Shown: positions 10,994 to 19,656, numbered from the stretch's first letter. The stretch: DNA of 22,609 nucleotides from Chara braunii (GCA_003427395.1 BFEA01000267.1:326344-348952), one strand, 5' to 3'. A program made the numbers and translations. Notes: generated from the letters alone by a model not told the origin.

Positions 10994-11397
10994 TTGTTAG
11001 TCTAGTAAAAAACAATATATTCGTCCATGTATAAGAGAAAATATCCAAGGGAACGTATTCGTGAACATAAGAACATGTGTGCGTGTTTGGGAAACCCCTG
11101 AATAGGTTCGCGGTTGTACATACCTTGTAGAACTATAAATATGATTTTTTTAGATAAACAAAAAATTGAGATATTTCGGTTCCTGAACAACGATTTTTTG
11201 TAAAATAACTTGCTTCTCTCCTCAACACTTCTAGTGGTTATGATAAAGTACTTCTCTATTCCTTTTTTGTAGTTAATTTACTTCATAAAGAATTTTGTTA
11301 ATGTGGGAGACCTAAAAAATGTACTATCAAAATCTTTTTAAAAAATTGAGCAAACCTAACAATTTGTTTTCTTTGGTTTTCATGAATTCTATGTTGT

Positions 11398-12184
11398 GTT
11401 CGAATGTGGATCGATATTGGCCATATGCAGATGATATGCTACTGAAGAACTCGAAGGTTTCTTGCAAGTTGTCAATCTGGAAGTCTTCTTCTTCTTCATC
11501 TTCGTCTTATTTATCTTCTTCTTCTTCTTCTTCTTCTTCTTCTCGTCCGTGTTCGTCATTTTTTGTCACTCTTGTTCTTCTTCGGAATGAAAGGGTCGAT
11601 AACATGCATGCAGCAGACATCAGAGCAGTAGGGAGCAAACATGCAGAGCACCCAACCCAGTACATATAGGTTGACACACATTCAGCATACAGCAGACAAC
11701 ATACAGGCAAAGCCCCCAACCCCCAGACCCCCCCCCCAACCCCAACACCCCCCACCCAGGCGCCCCCCCCCAAACCGAAATTTTATTGTAGATTCAGGGT
11801 CCTCTCGTCGAGCGCAGAACGACCTCCGTTCCAAAAAAAAAAAAAAAAAACATTCTGGGTGTTTTTCTGACCCGCCCAATTTACCCGGGCGGCCCCCCCG
11901 GGCAGGTCTGGTCGGGGGACGTCCTCACTCATATTTTTTCTTCATTTGTTTGGTCATGAAATCTTTTTTTTCCCAAAATTTTCGTTTATTTTCCCTATTT
12001 CACGCTGCCACCCACCTGTCCAGGCTGTCCCCCACCCGTCCCACACCCGTCACACTAATCCACATACATGGCTAGTGGGATCCTGCTCCTGGTGTCCATG
12101 GGCACTTGCCCATATTTTTTATTTTAATTTTTCTATCAAAAAATATATATATTTTTAATTCATAAAAATAAAATAAAAAAAATT
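11398..12184. other. Low-complexity region without a recognised gene
   Basis: Includes a TCT-rich microsatellite (about 11483-11545), a CA-rich stretch, C-rich tracts (11705-11770), an A18 tract near 11834 and GC-rich DNA around 11870-11925. Translated ORFs are Ser- or Pro-rich artefacts. A 40-base unit at 11780-11822 resembles two copies near 19056 and 19210. Confidence 0.6.
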
Positions 12185-12412
12185 CGACAGAAGGTTAACA
12201 GACCCCCAAATTTTCACCCCCATTTCTAAGAAAACCAAAGGGTTATTTTAACCATATTTCACACCAATCTATGGAGTGCATTTCTTACTAACTTATTGTT
12301 AAAAAAAAAATAAAAATAAAACATTTAAAAATATATAAAACAGCAAGCCAAAAGTGTGGTGAATGTTATCCTAGGAGTGAAAAGTGGGGGTACCTGTTAA
12401 CCATTTGTGTCG
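12185..12412. mobile_element. Small MITE-like repeat
   Basis: Ends are imperfect inverted repeats: CGACAGAAGGTTAACAG at the left, and at the right, read as reverse complement, CGACACAAATGGTTAACAGG followed by a CCCCC-TTTTCAC match on both sides. The middle is AT-rich and non-coding. Target duplications are not evident. Confidence 0.5.
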
Positions 12413-12679
12413 CATGGCCTTGGTTGCCTGCAGGCCCCGTTGAGGGTATTATTTGACACTTAAAAAAAAAAAAAAAAAAAAAAAAAGTCGGCATAAGAAT
12501 TGCGCCATTCGGCTCGTTAAAAAAAAAAAAAAAGGTCACAGTTCCCGATTGGCCCCCCACCCACTAGTGTTTGGGGTGTTGGTGCAATAAAGCACCATGC
12601 CCACCCGTTCACTCATTACAGCTATTCACGTGGCCGTCATTTGCGAGAGGGAGAGAATTATTTTTTTTTTTTTTTTTTT

Positions 12680-12682
<3 letters not shown>
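12413..12682. other. Homopolymer-rich spacer, no gene
   Basis: Contains A tracts near 12462-12486 and 12520-12533 and a T20 tract near 12661. Nothing coding was recognised. Confidence 0.7.

Positions 12683-12717
<35 letters not shown>
12683..12717. repeat. (GA)n microsatellite at the 3' boundary of the PLE locus
   Basis: About 17 GA units, 40 bases from where the two PLE copies begin to match. A second GA array lies at the opposite boundary (20591-20738). Confidence 0.9.
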
Positions 12718-12720
<3 letters not shown>

Positions 12721-12756
12721 AACACTTGCGAAAATACGACAAAAAAGGCGAGGTTT

Positions 12757-13610
12757 TACTTTCACAGAATACACTTTTGGTCCATGGCATGCGATAGAGC
12801 CTATCACAATCACCCTTTTAACTCTCTGCTCATCTGATCTTCTCAGTCGTTGTCATCCAATAAACAGAGCTACCTGACCAGCTATCCACCATTCTTCAAC
12901 CGCACTTCCAAGCACTGCATCCTCGTCCTCACCAGGATCGTCCGCTGTCACCACACCTTCACCTAACGTAGACATCTAGTCCTCCTTCTTGGTATCCAAT
13001 GTGTCTGCTTTGATCTCCTCGTGATGTTTCGTTATCGTCGACTCAAATTTCTTCTTGTCCTATCGCCTGCCTCCTGTCCCGTTGTCTACTCGTATTTGTT
13101 GATCCTTCCACATTCCGGTCTGCATAGGTTCCACTATCCTGTCCAGGCAGTCATTTCGGCTCATCGTGACCATCTTCATATGTTGTATATTCCTTTTTCT
13201 GCCCTATAGGATTTTTTGTCGTGCTCTCAAGAGTCCCTTGTGACCCAAAATCGAAAATATTATATTTTTATCCAGTCCAGATTTTTTCAAGATCATCTTT
13301 GCACAAATTATGACTTTGTTTTTACCAGTTATATATCTGCATTTGTGTATTGATAATCCCAGAAAATTTTAACTTTGTTTCTTACGTCGCCATGTGGTGC
13401 ATTTGTAGAAAAGCATTAAGTGCAAGCAGAATTATATTCGACGGGTACTAAAGATGAATCAATTTCATCCATAACAGGTCGAGAATCCTGAAGAGATCAT
13501 GTACTTCATACATATTCGATCCAATCCTGTGTACCATCCGAACGATTGTGAGAATCTTTGTATCAACTGAACCCACGCTCCTGAAATGCCGAAGAGAACG
13601 GAGAGAGCCA
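12757..13610 (-). repeat. 3' region of the PLE body (downstream member of the direct repeat)
   Basis: Matches 19721-20585 in the same orientation, starting at TACTTTCACAGAATACAC in both. It encodes the end of the element: near 13570-13430 the minus strand reads RHFRSVGSVDTKIL and DLFRILDLLWMKLIHL, like the PLE thumb, and further down an acidic C-terminal stretch. That stretch carries stops which the upstream copy lacks. Confidence 0.88.
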
Positions 13611-13745
13611 AAAAAACCCTCCTGAAGTGCGTCTTCGAGTTTTAGTCTATTTGTGCATTTAGGAGGGGTTGGTTATCCATCTTGATGACTTTTGTCTCCA
13701 AATACTTCCATTCAGTGGAATTCCAATCAAATGTACATTCTAGTT

Positions 13746-15137
13746 TCAGCGATGTATGGTAAGTTGATAACATGTTGAGAAATCCACAATCCATGTTTCT
13801 GCCTTCCTTGTCTCATCTTTTTTAGATATGATCCTGAGCATGACATTGTCAACAAACCGCATCCCATGTATTAGTCTGTTATCATTTCCTAGTGCCGCCA
13901 TCCATAAATGTTCATCATACGAATAAACTAGATTTGCAATGGGAGGGCTTGATCCCTTCCCCATTGGTATTTCATTTACTTGTCTAAATATCTGACCCTG
14001 CACTTTGGAATATACGTGTTCTATATTGAAGTATAGTGAATCCACCAATGAGTCCAGTTTCATAGTCTTTTATCCCTATGTGCTGTTTATTTTTCCATAG
14101 TTAACGTACTCCCTTCTCACTTTGTAGCAAATGTGTGTCTTCCTTTTGTTCTTTGCTTCATTTAGAATCCATTGCATTGCTTTCATGATATGCCCATGAT
14201 CCAAATTTGAAAATATATCCTTTACGTCGAATGTTGCACCGACGATTGTTGCGTTTTCCCCATATATAGACATCATCTTCTCATTACATTTTTTTTACTG
14301 AGGAATCAACTGGTTAGTTCCATGTAGAGTAAATCCGAGATTCAAACTTCTATTCATAAAATGGTTCGTCATAACACTTTTAATATTATTTTCGATGGTT
14401 CATTGTATATTGGAATGATCGTTCTTCTTCTGGATACATCTTTGTACTTGGGAATCGTGTAAGTGGATCCCAATGTCTCATTCTCATCCCACGGTGCAAT
14501 CTTCGTTAGTCCAATAGTTTCATACGTGCGTTGTGCCTGTGTTAATACATCATTTTCCGACTGATCACAAATCTCATAGTGCACTGATTCAAAGAAGAAA
14601 GTCTCTGTCGTCTCCCACTATATGTTCATGCATTCGACATATGTTTCACCAAGATTCCAATCTAATGGTGATAGTACAAATGCATTTAACTGATATTTTA
14701 GGTACAAAATCTATGATATTCTAATTCCCCATTGTGGAGGCCGTTCACTCCGGAAGCACTAGCCTACAATCGGATCTATTACCAGCCAATTTCGCATGTC
14801 GAGGATTTTTTTCAATTACATGCTTTATCTCAGTAATTAGCTTATGCGTCTCAATTCCCCACTCCACACGTGGTACGTTATTTAAATTCCATAGAAGTTC
14901 ATTACCTGTAATGTCACTGAGTCTACATGATACATGTTCATCAACATTTGGAAAATTCGACTTGTTGCATTCACATGGTGCCGATAATGGCGGAGCATTA
15001 GTTAGCACCTTCCTGTCATTGTGAATGATCTCCGCGATCGTCTTCGACTTCTTGAGCATAAATCTCATTCTATAAATAAAAACTCGTGCCAAATTTTGAT
15101 TTATTATATTCTTCTCAATTAATTCCGCAATGGCCAA
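13746..15137 (-). pseudogene. PLE reverse transcriptase domain, decayed
   Basis: Would copy element RNA into DNA at the target. On the minus strand, 15137-14745 contains an N-terminal part with a C-x-C-x10-H-x2-C cluster (PCECN ... EHVSC), probably zinc-binding. Near 14470-14370 comes YTIPKYKDVSRRRTIIPIYN, a fingers motif with basic residues. At 14228 FDVKDIFSNLDH is motif A with the first catalytic Asp. At 13980-13930 IPMGKGSSPPIANLVYSY is motif B; compare IPMGTNCAP in other PLEs. At 13856 FVDN is motif C, where the expected second Asp is Asn. Frames change at least twice and there are many stops, so it is inactive. The thumb continues to about 13430. Confidence 0.85.
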
Positions 15138-15721
15138 TCGAATCTACTGTAAGTTAATAAACGTAGCATATGAAATCTTGAATATCAACCTTCTTTTGAT
15201 ATTAAATTGGGATTTTTTAATTGATATCCTTGTAAATATTCCTTTCAGTGTGCGTCATTGCTTTTTTCCAGTAGTTGATCACACTTTTGACAGTAGCTTT
15301 AAGATCGCATCCAAATTCAGTTTGTACATGTCTTTCCTGCTCCATTGAGCTCTCAAGCAATTAATCAGCATGTTACGATGCCTGTTCGTCTCTGGCCCTG
15401 TGTACACTAGTTTGATTGTACAGAATCGACTTCCATTTTCAATCATCTTTCAACATTCCTTTAGCATATGCTGAGTACCGTCTAATTCAATGACCGTTGA
15501 TTTATACGTTCTTTTTATCACTTTCCACTTTTCATGCTACATACCTCCTGCTTTGGACCCGCTGTGCTTGATATCATTGCCTTTGGTTGTAATAGTGGTA
15601 ATAACCTCATCTTGTACACAGTTCTCTGTGCTTTAAACAAGATTGGTACATGCTTCAATGTGTGACTTCTCTTGTGCCCCTTCCATTTTCTTCCTCTGCG
15701 TTTGTTGACTTTCTTCTTCCT
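15138..15721 (-). pseudogene. PLE linker between nuclease and reverse transcriptase
   Basis: The minus strand has protein-like pieces in changing frames, such as TIKLVYTGPETNRHRNMLIN near 15420-15360 followed by a basic, Leu-rich stretch that leads into the reverse transcriptase part. I recognise no separate domain. Position and orientation make it part of the same polyprotein. Confidence 0.55.
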
Positions 15722-16195
15722 TCAAAACTTTTTTGTGATATTTAGATAAGCATTCAATTTTTTTATCAGTGCTTCCTCCATTAATGCAAGTTATTTCTTT
15801 ACCCCATTCCACAACGATATTAACACATATCTCGCCCATCCTTACTTTCGTAACCAACCATACAACTTCCTTTGCCTGCCCTTTCCTTTCTTTCTCACCA
15901 AGTTGATGTGTTTAGTTCATCTCCTATCAGCTTGCATACCCGTTCTCTTAATATAGTATCTTCTACACCATGGTGAAATCAAGACATACACACACCCCGT
16001 AGATTGTACTAGATCCGTTATGCCATTGCTGTGTGCTGTCCATAATTCCACAAATGTCGATGCCCACGGTATCTGTCCCTCAACTGCCAGTGTCATAAAC
16101 ACTAACCTGTACAAATAGTTTACTTCCCTGCATTCCATCTGTCTACCCGTCTTCACCAATAATTCCAGTTTGGAAGCCAACCTGTCAATCAACAC
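15722..16195 (-). pseudogene. GIY-YIG endonuclease domain of the PLE, N-terminal to the RT
   Basis: Would nick the target to prime reverse transcription. In one minus-strand frame, STGCVYVL (15997 onward) matches the GIY half and RYYIKRTG (15958-15938) the YIG half at the usual spacing of about ten residues; the final Gly of YIG is Lys. TKHINLVRKKG follows, then GWARYVLISLW, and finally MEEALIKKLNAYLN (about 15781-15740), matching the helix with the catalytic Glu and the terminal Asn. In-frame stops lie at 15917, 15842, 15791 and 15722, yet there is no frameshift. The segment before the nuclease (16195-16000) is ordinary globular-looking sequence of unknown role. Placement before the reverse transcriptase is diagnostic of the permuted PLE clade. 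Confidence 0.78.
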
Positions 16196-16228
16196 CTATC
16201 GGGTCACATTCTGCCTGCACATACCCTA

Positions 16229-17405
16229 CTACCTTCCCTTGATATCTCCATCGCTCGTCTCATCAGTTGATGCGCCCTCTCCATTCATATCAGTTGAGTC
16301 CTCTTCCGATTCCTCCACCTCATCTTCACTCAATGTCTCCTCAAACTCGTTCATATGTTCGACTTTTTTCTCCAAATCCGAGTCATGCATGAAATCACGT
16401 CCTTCGTACGTAATTAACCCAGAGATCTTCAGCAAAGCAGCGATCGCCTGTGGTTTGTCTTTGTAATTGAGACTGTGAATTTTGCACAACTCTTTTAGAT
16501 CAATGTATTTCAGTCGAAGTAATTGATACTCCGACATTGGTTCCATGCCAAAACTGATGAATCATTTCGCCTTCATGTTTGTCGTGTTTTTCTTCATTAC
16601 TGACCGGACGCTCATTGTGGGTCTCACCTTCGCCAGGTGCGGGGTTCCAATCTTCAGAGGTCTTGTTTTTATCGATCTTGATGGTCCTAGTGTCGATGAT
16701 ACTCTTGGTGAGTAAGATCTTGCTCGCGCATTGATGTTCTTGAGAGCCCCCTTCACCGCTGCCAGCTCATATTTCATGAGCTTGATCTCATTTACATCCT
16801 TTTTGATATCGTGTACTTTTTTCACCATGCGTTCCACCTCCCCGTTTGTTGCAGTCATTCCCTTTCCATTTCCATTTGGTATGTACTCCTCTCCAATCTT
16901 ACATGTCCCTGCATCCTTCGGCTTTGGCAGTGCACCCTGAAGAACCTTATCGATCATCCCCTTCAGTTGATCAGCTGTGATCAGTGTTTGCTCCTTCCTC
17001 ACTTCATGCGGTTTATCGTTTTTCTCTGGCTTGGGATTATTCTCAGCCTTTTTACTTTCTTTCAACTTGTCATTCTATTTTTCCACCTGTTTCTTCAGGT
17101 GATCGACCTCACGCCGCAAAGCGAAAATTTCTCCTGTGAACCATGTTCGATTTCCCGATGGTGGAAAATCATTCTGTCATGGCTCACGGTGCTGCCTCCC
17201 GAAACGCCTAGGGGACTCCGACTCCACCTGCGTGCTTCTTGGTGACTTTGATCGATGACAATATGGTGAACTTGATCGCGATCTCCCCCTCCTTGTCCTC
17301 GTCCTGCCATGTGACGAAACTGACGAGGATGATGATGCGTGCCTACGCCGCCTCCTGTCCCCTGATGACCGCGATCGCGTCATCTTCTTTGCTATGTCCT
17401 GATAC
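16229..17405 (-). pseudogene. PLE N-terminal region: SR-rich, coiled coil, SAP motif, acidic
   Basis: One minus-strand frame runs from the predicted exon 3 start at 17405 (MTRSR at 17383) to 16229, interrupted only by TGA at 17177, TAG at 17075 and TGA at 16562. Order of parts: an Arg/Ser-rich stretch (17383-17190) like nucleic-acid-binding or splicing-factor SR segments; ALRREVDHLKKQVEK (about 17124-17078), a short coiled coil; a Lys-rich hydrophilic linker; then LLRLKYIDLKELCKIHSL and QAIAALL (about 16522-16430), a SAP-like DNA-binding motif; and an acidic Glu/Asp/Ser tail. Stops at 16229, 16226 and 16196 separate it from the nuclease frame, which is in the same phase. It is presumed to help the protein bind nucleic acid. 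The SAP call is moderate. Confidence 0.65.
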
Positions 17406-17473
17406 CTGCCACGTGGAACTCGTCACATGAGGACAATACTCTGTATTAATTATAAACAAATATGTGTACTCAC
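17406..17473 (-). other. Predicted spliceosomal intron in the PLE (intron 2)
   Basis: On the minus strand the donor is GTGAGTAC (starting at 17473) and the acceptor ends CACGTGGCAG (at 17406), 68 nt in all, with an AT-rich middle. Removing it joins exon 2 (ending MEYGV) to YQDIAKKMTRSR in frame with no stop at the junction. Unspliced, exon 2 meets TGA at once. No transcript data are available. Confidence 0.65.
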
Positions 17474-17588
17474 ACTCCATACTCCATCACGCACCACCAT
17501 GCCATGTCCTCATCGTACCCGTCTACGTCATCAGCTATCCAAGATCTCCTGCGAAATTCCAAATATTTCTTGCCAATATACATTGCTC
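17474..17588 (-). pseudogene. PLE exon 2, part downstream of the hAT insertion
   Basis: The minus strand reads MYIGKKYLEFRRRSWIADD and ends MEYG just before the intron 2 donor. The same frame continues across the hAT insertion into 19390-19556 after removal of the hAT and one CATTGCTC copy, giving the junction YMDIMGAMYIGKK. Function of this N-terminal piece is unknown. Confidence 0.6.
17581..17588. repeat. Left hAT target-site duplication
   Basis: CATTGCTC, identical to 19390-19397. Confidence 0.92.
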
Positions 17589-18157
17589 CAGGGCTAGTCC
17601 CCGGATGGACCAGGAACCCCTACCCCATCTGCGGTCCTCCCGGTTCGACCGGGCGGTGGCCTGGGCAAGTTCCCTCCCGTTCGCCCCCAGCGCATTTTCG
17701 CAGGGGCCTGAATTTTTTTTTTTTGTGGCGTGTATGTATTACGGAGGCCTCGTGGGGGCGGGCCCTGCCCCGCAATTTCGTTACCGGGTCCTGTGGGCCC
17801 GAATTTTTGAAGTCTAAAAAGTGGCCGATCTTGGCCGTCGATCGTCGCAGATCAGCGGCAAAGATCAGCCACTGTTTTGAATCAGTTCAGGCGGGAAACG
17901 GAATCGCGCAACGGACGAAACCGCATCGTGCATTCAACCCCGCTCACCTCCAACTCTGTGCAGCCACTCCGTCGTCACCTCCGACAGCCAGCCGTGCCAT
18001 TGTTGCCACCGCCAACCAGCCGCGCCATCACTCGGTGCAGCCGCACCATCGTCGGTAGGTCTCCGCGGGGTGCAGCAGCGCCAACGTCGTCTCCACCAGT
18101 CACCCGTGCCATCGCGCCCCACGCCGACGAGCCACTCCATCACGCCCCCAGGTTTGT

Positions 18158-18940
18158 TTCTTTTTCTTCTTCTTCTTCTTCTTCTTCTTCTTCTTCTTCT
18201 TCTTCTTCTTCTTCTCCTTCTTCTTCTTCTTCTTTTTCTTCTTCTTCTTCTTCTCCGTGGTCACTCTCCTCGCCCGTTAGCCACAGCCGTCCTCTGCTTC
18301 TTCTTCTTCTTCTTCCACCTCCTCCTCTTCTAGTCCTCCTCTCTTAGCCATCAGCTTGCGTTCTTCTTCTTCTTCTTCCTCCTCCTCCTCCTCTTCTCCT
18401 CCCTCTTTTTCGGCATCTTCTTCTTCCTCCTCCTCCTCCTCCTCCTCCTCCTCCTCCGTTAGCCATAGCCGTTTATTTTTTTTTTCATTTTTTTTTTCGT
18501 TGCTGCTTTATCTCCTTTGCGTTCTTCTTCTTCTTCTTCTTCTTCTTCTTCTTCTTCTTCCTCCTCCTCCTCCTCCTCCTCCTCCTCCTCTCTCCCCTCT
18601 TCTTCGTCATTTTCTTCTTCCTCCTCCTCGTCCTCTTCTTCTTTTCCTTCCTCTTCTTCGTCAGCTTCTTCTTCTTCTTCCTCCTCCTCCTCCTCTTGTT
18701 CTCCTCCTCCTCCGTTAGCCATAGCCGTTTTTTTTTTTTTTTTTCCCGAAGCTGCTTCATCTTCCTTGCGTTCTTCTTCTTCTTCTTCTTCCTCCTCTTC
18801 CTCCTCTTCTTCTCCTCCCTCTTCTTCGTCATTTGCTTCTTCCACCTCCTCCTCCTCTTCTTCTCCTCCCTCTTCTTCATCATCTTCTTCTTCATCTTCC
18901 TGCTCCTCCTCTTCTTCTTCTCCTCCTCCTCCGTTAGCCA
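18158..18940. repeat. TTC/TCC compound microsatellite with a recurring anchor
   Basis: Nearly 800 bp of TTC and TCC trinucleotides. The anchor CGTTAGCCATAGCC recurs at 18457, 18713 and 18932, with diverged versions at 18275 and 18343. Two of the anchors (18457, 18713) are followed by a T tract and then a GCTGCTT... TTGCGTTC segment. It is therefore a higher-order minisatellite. Poly-Ser, poly-Leu and poly-Glu reading frames here are by-products. Confidence 0.92.
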
Positions 18941-19046
18941 TAGCCATTTAATATATATATTTTTTCCGTTGCTCACTTGCTGCCTCAACTCCCTTCGACC
19001 CCCCCCCTCTCCCCCCCCTCCTCTCCCGGCGCACAACAAAAAAGAG

Positions 19047-19249
19047 AATCCAAGTTTTATTGCGGAATCCGACAGATCTCGGCAAGCGCAGTTTGATCTG
19101 TCTCTTATACACATCTAGATGTGTATAAGAGACAGCCTTACCCCCCCCGACCTCGACCCCCCCCCCCCCTCCTCCCGGCACACCACAAAAAAAAAATAAG
19201 AGAATCCAAGTTTTATTGCGGAATCCGACAGATCTCGGCAAGCGCAGTT
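19047..19249 (+). repeat. Direct repeat on either side of the adapter
   Basis: GAATCCAAGTTTTATTGCGG and the following bases up to GGCAAGCGCAGTT occur at 19046-19093 and again at 19201-19249. The C-rich DNA just upstream is also duplicated. One copy is probably artificial. Confidence 0.85.
19098..19135. other. Nextera mate-pair junction adapter (assembly artefact)
   Basis: A perfect 38-bp palindrome made of CTGTCTCTTATACACATCT followed by AGATGTGTATAAGAGACAG, the two 19-bp Tn5 mosaic ends. Joined like this they are the circularisation adapter of Nextera mate-pair libraries. The flanks (about 19000-19097 and 19136-19250) are near-duplicate versions of one sequence, as expected if an untrimmed read was built into the contig. 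Confidence 0.96.
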
Positions 19250-19389
19250 GGATCCCGTGGAGAAAAAATAATAATAATAAAAACTGGCCATTTTTTGGGC
19301 CATCCGGTTTGCCGGTTGACCCCCTCTGGCCCGGTCCGGCCCCAGTTGGACCGGGTCAGCTCAACCGGCCGGTTGCCGGCCCAGCCCTG

Positions 19390-19397
19390 CATTGCTC
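19390..19397. repeat. Right hAT target-site duplication
   Basis: CATTGCTC, identical to 17581-17588. Confidence 0.92.
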
Positions 19398-19556
19398 CCA
19401 TTATATCCATATAAACTCTGGATGCAGCTCTGTAATGAAGAAACTTAAACGTGTCTACCTTGTCTCCATATCATCCATACCATGCAGCTCTGTAATGAAG
19501 AAACTTAAACGTGTCTACCTTGTCTCCATATCATCCATACCCTCCATCGAACGATA
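19398..19556 (-). pseudogene. PLE exon 2, part upstream of the hAT insertion
   Basis: The minus strand starts after the predicted acceptor TTCTAG at 19557 with SFDGGYG and continues through the 60-bp repeats to RVYMDIMGA, meeting the hAT target duplication. It is in frame with 17588-17474 once the hAT is removed. Confidence 0.55.
19422..19541. repeat. 60-bp tandem duplication (two copies) within PLE exon 2
   Basis: Units 19422-19481 and 19482-19541 begin ATGCAGCTCTGTAATGAAG and are identical or nearly so. The length is a multiple of three and the PLE frame is kept, giving a repeated 20-residue unit that contains YGDKVDTFKFLHYRAA. Each unit carries one in-frame TGA. Confidence 0.92.
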
Positions 19557-19656
19557 CTAGAAGATGTCAAATCACCCGATACCCTTCAACGATATGCGCA
19601 ACACAGATTTATGCGTGCCAATATCGCTAAATCACACCTCACGAGCAAGCACTCAC
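19557..19656 (-). other. Predicted spliceosomal intron in the PLE (intron 1)
   Basis: On the minus strand the donor is GTGAGTGC (starting at 19656) and the acceptor TTCTAG (ending at 19557), 100 nt. Splicing joins VPVKIRILF to VSFDGGYG in the frame that continues to the SR-rich region. It is supported only by signals and frame. Confidence 0.5.

Larger units (their letters stand above)
8733..11397. mobile_element. Giant imperfect inverted repeat (foldback-like element)
   Basis: The left arm (8733-9681) matches the reverse complement of the right arm (9790-11397) along its whole length, once a roughly 0.65-kb insertion in the right arm is removed. Landmarks repeat in mirror order: CATGAATCCTAT/CATGAATTCTAT at the outer ends, AAATGTACTATCA, TTCAGGGGTTT with GTGAATACGTTC (CACGAATACGTTC on the other arm), ATAAATGAGTATTCAC, and AATAACAGTTTGACTTT near the centre. 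No protein is encoded. Arms this long could form a cruciform or, if transcribed, long double-stranded RNA. It may be a foldback transposon or an inverted duplication of a non-coding element. No convincing target duplication was found. Confidence 0.85.
17589..19389. mobile_element. Non-autonomous hAT element with 8-bp TSD, inserted in the PLE
   Basis: The element starts CAGGGCTAGTCCCCGG and ends, read as reverse complement, CAGGGCTGGGCCGG: imperfect hAT-type TIRs. Both flanks carry the identical octamer CATTGCTC (17581-17588 and 19390-19397), the 8-bp target duplication expected for hAT. Removing the element restores the PLE exon frame. No transposase is present; the inside is GC-rich DNA, a large TTC/TCC array and a sequencing-adapter artefact, so the length of 1,801 bp is unlikely to be exact. 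Confidence 0.9.

Noticed and set aside
10342-11004. TAGGCTA/TAGTCTA as target duplication of the arm insertion
   Set aside because: One mismatch, and placement inconsistent with the CAG-starting ends; not convincing.
11877-11906. Similarity of CCCGGGCAGGT to a cDNA-subtraction adapter
   Set aside because: Only about 11 bases match and the neighbouring bases differ; chance in GC-rich DNA.
15722-17405. Alternative genetic code with stops read as sense
   Set aside because: All three stop codons occur in the frame, the RT part has frameshifts and a lost catalytic Asp, and the Gypsy relic is also broken; ordinary decay explains this.
18356-19118. Long ORFs of poly-Ser, poly-Leu, poly-Glu or Arg/Lys on both strands
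   Set aside because: They are direct translations of the TTC/TCC array in several frames; one also runs into the adapter artefact.
19098-19135. Natural palindrome, terminator or Tn5-type transposon end
   Set aside because: Sequence and arrangement are exactly the mate-pair library junction adapter, so it is artificial.
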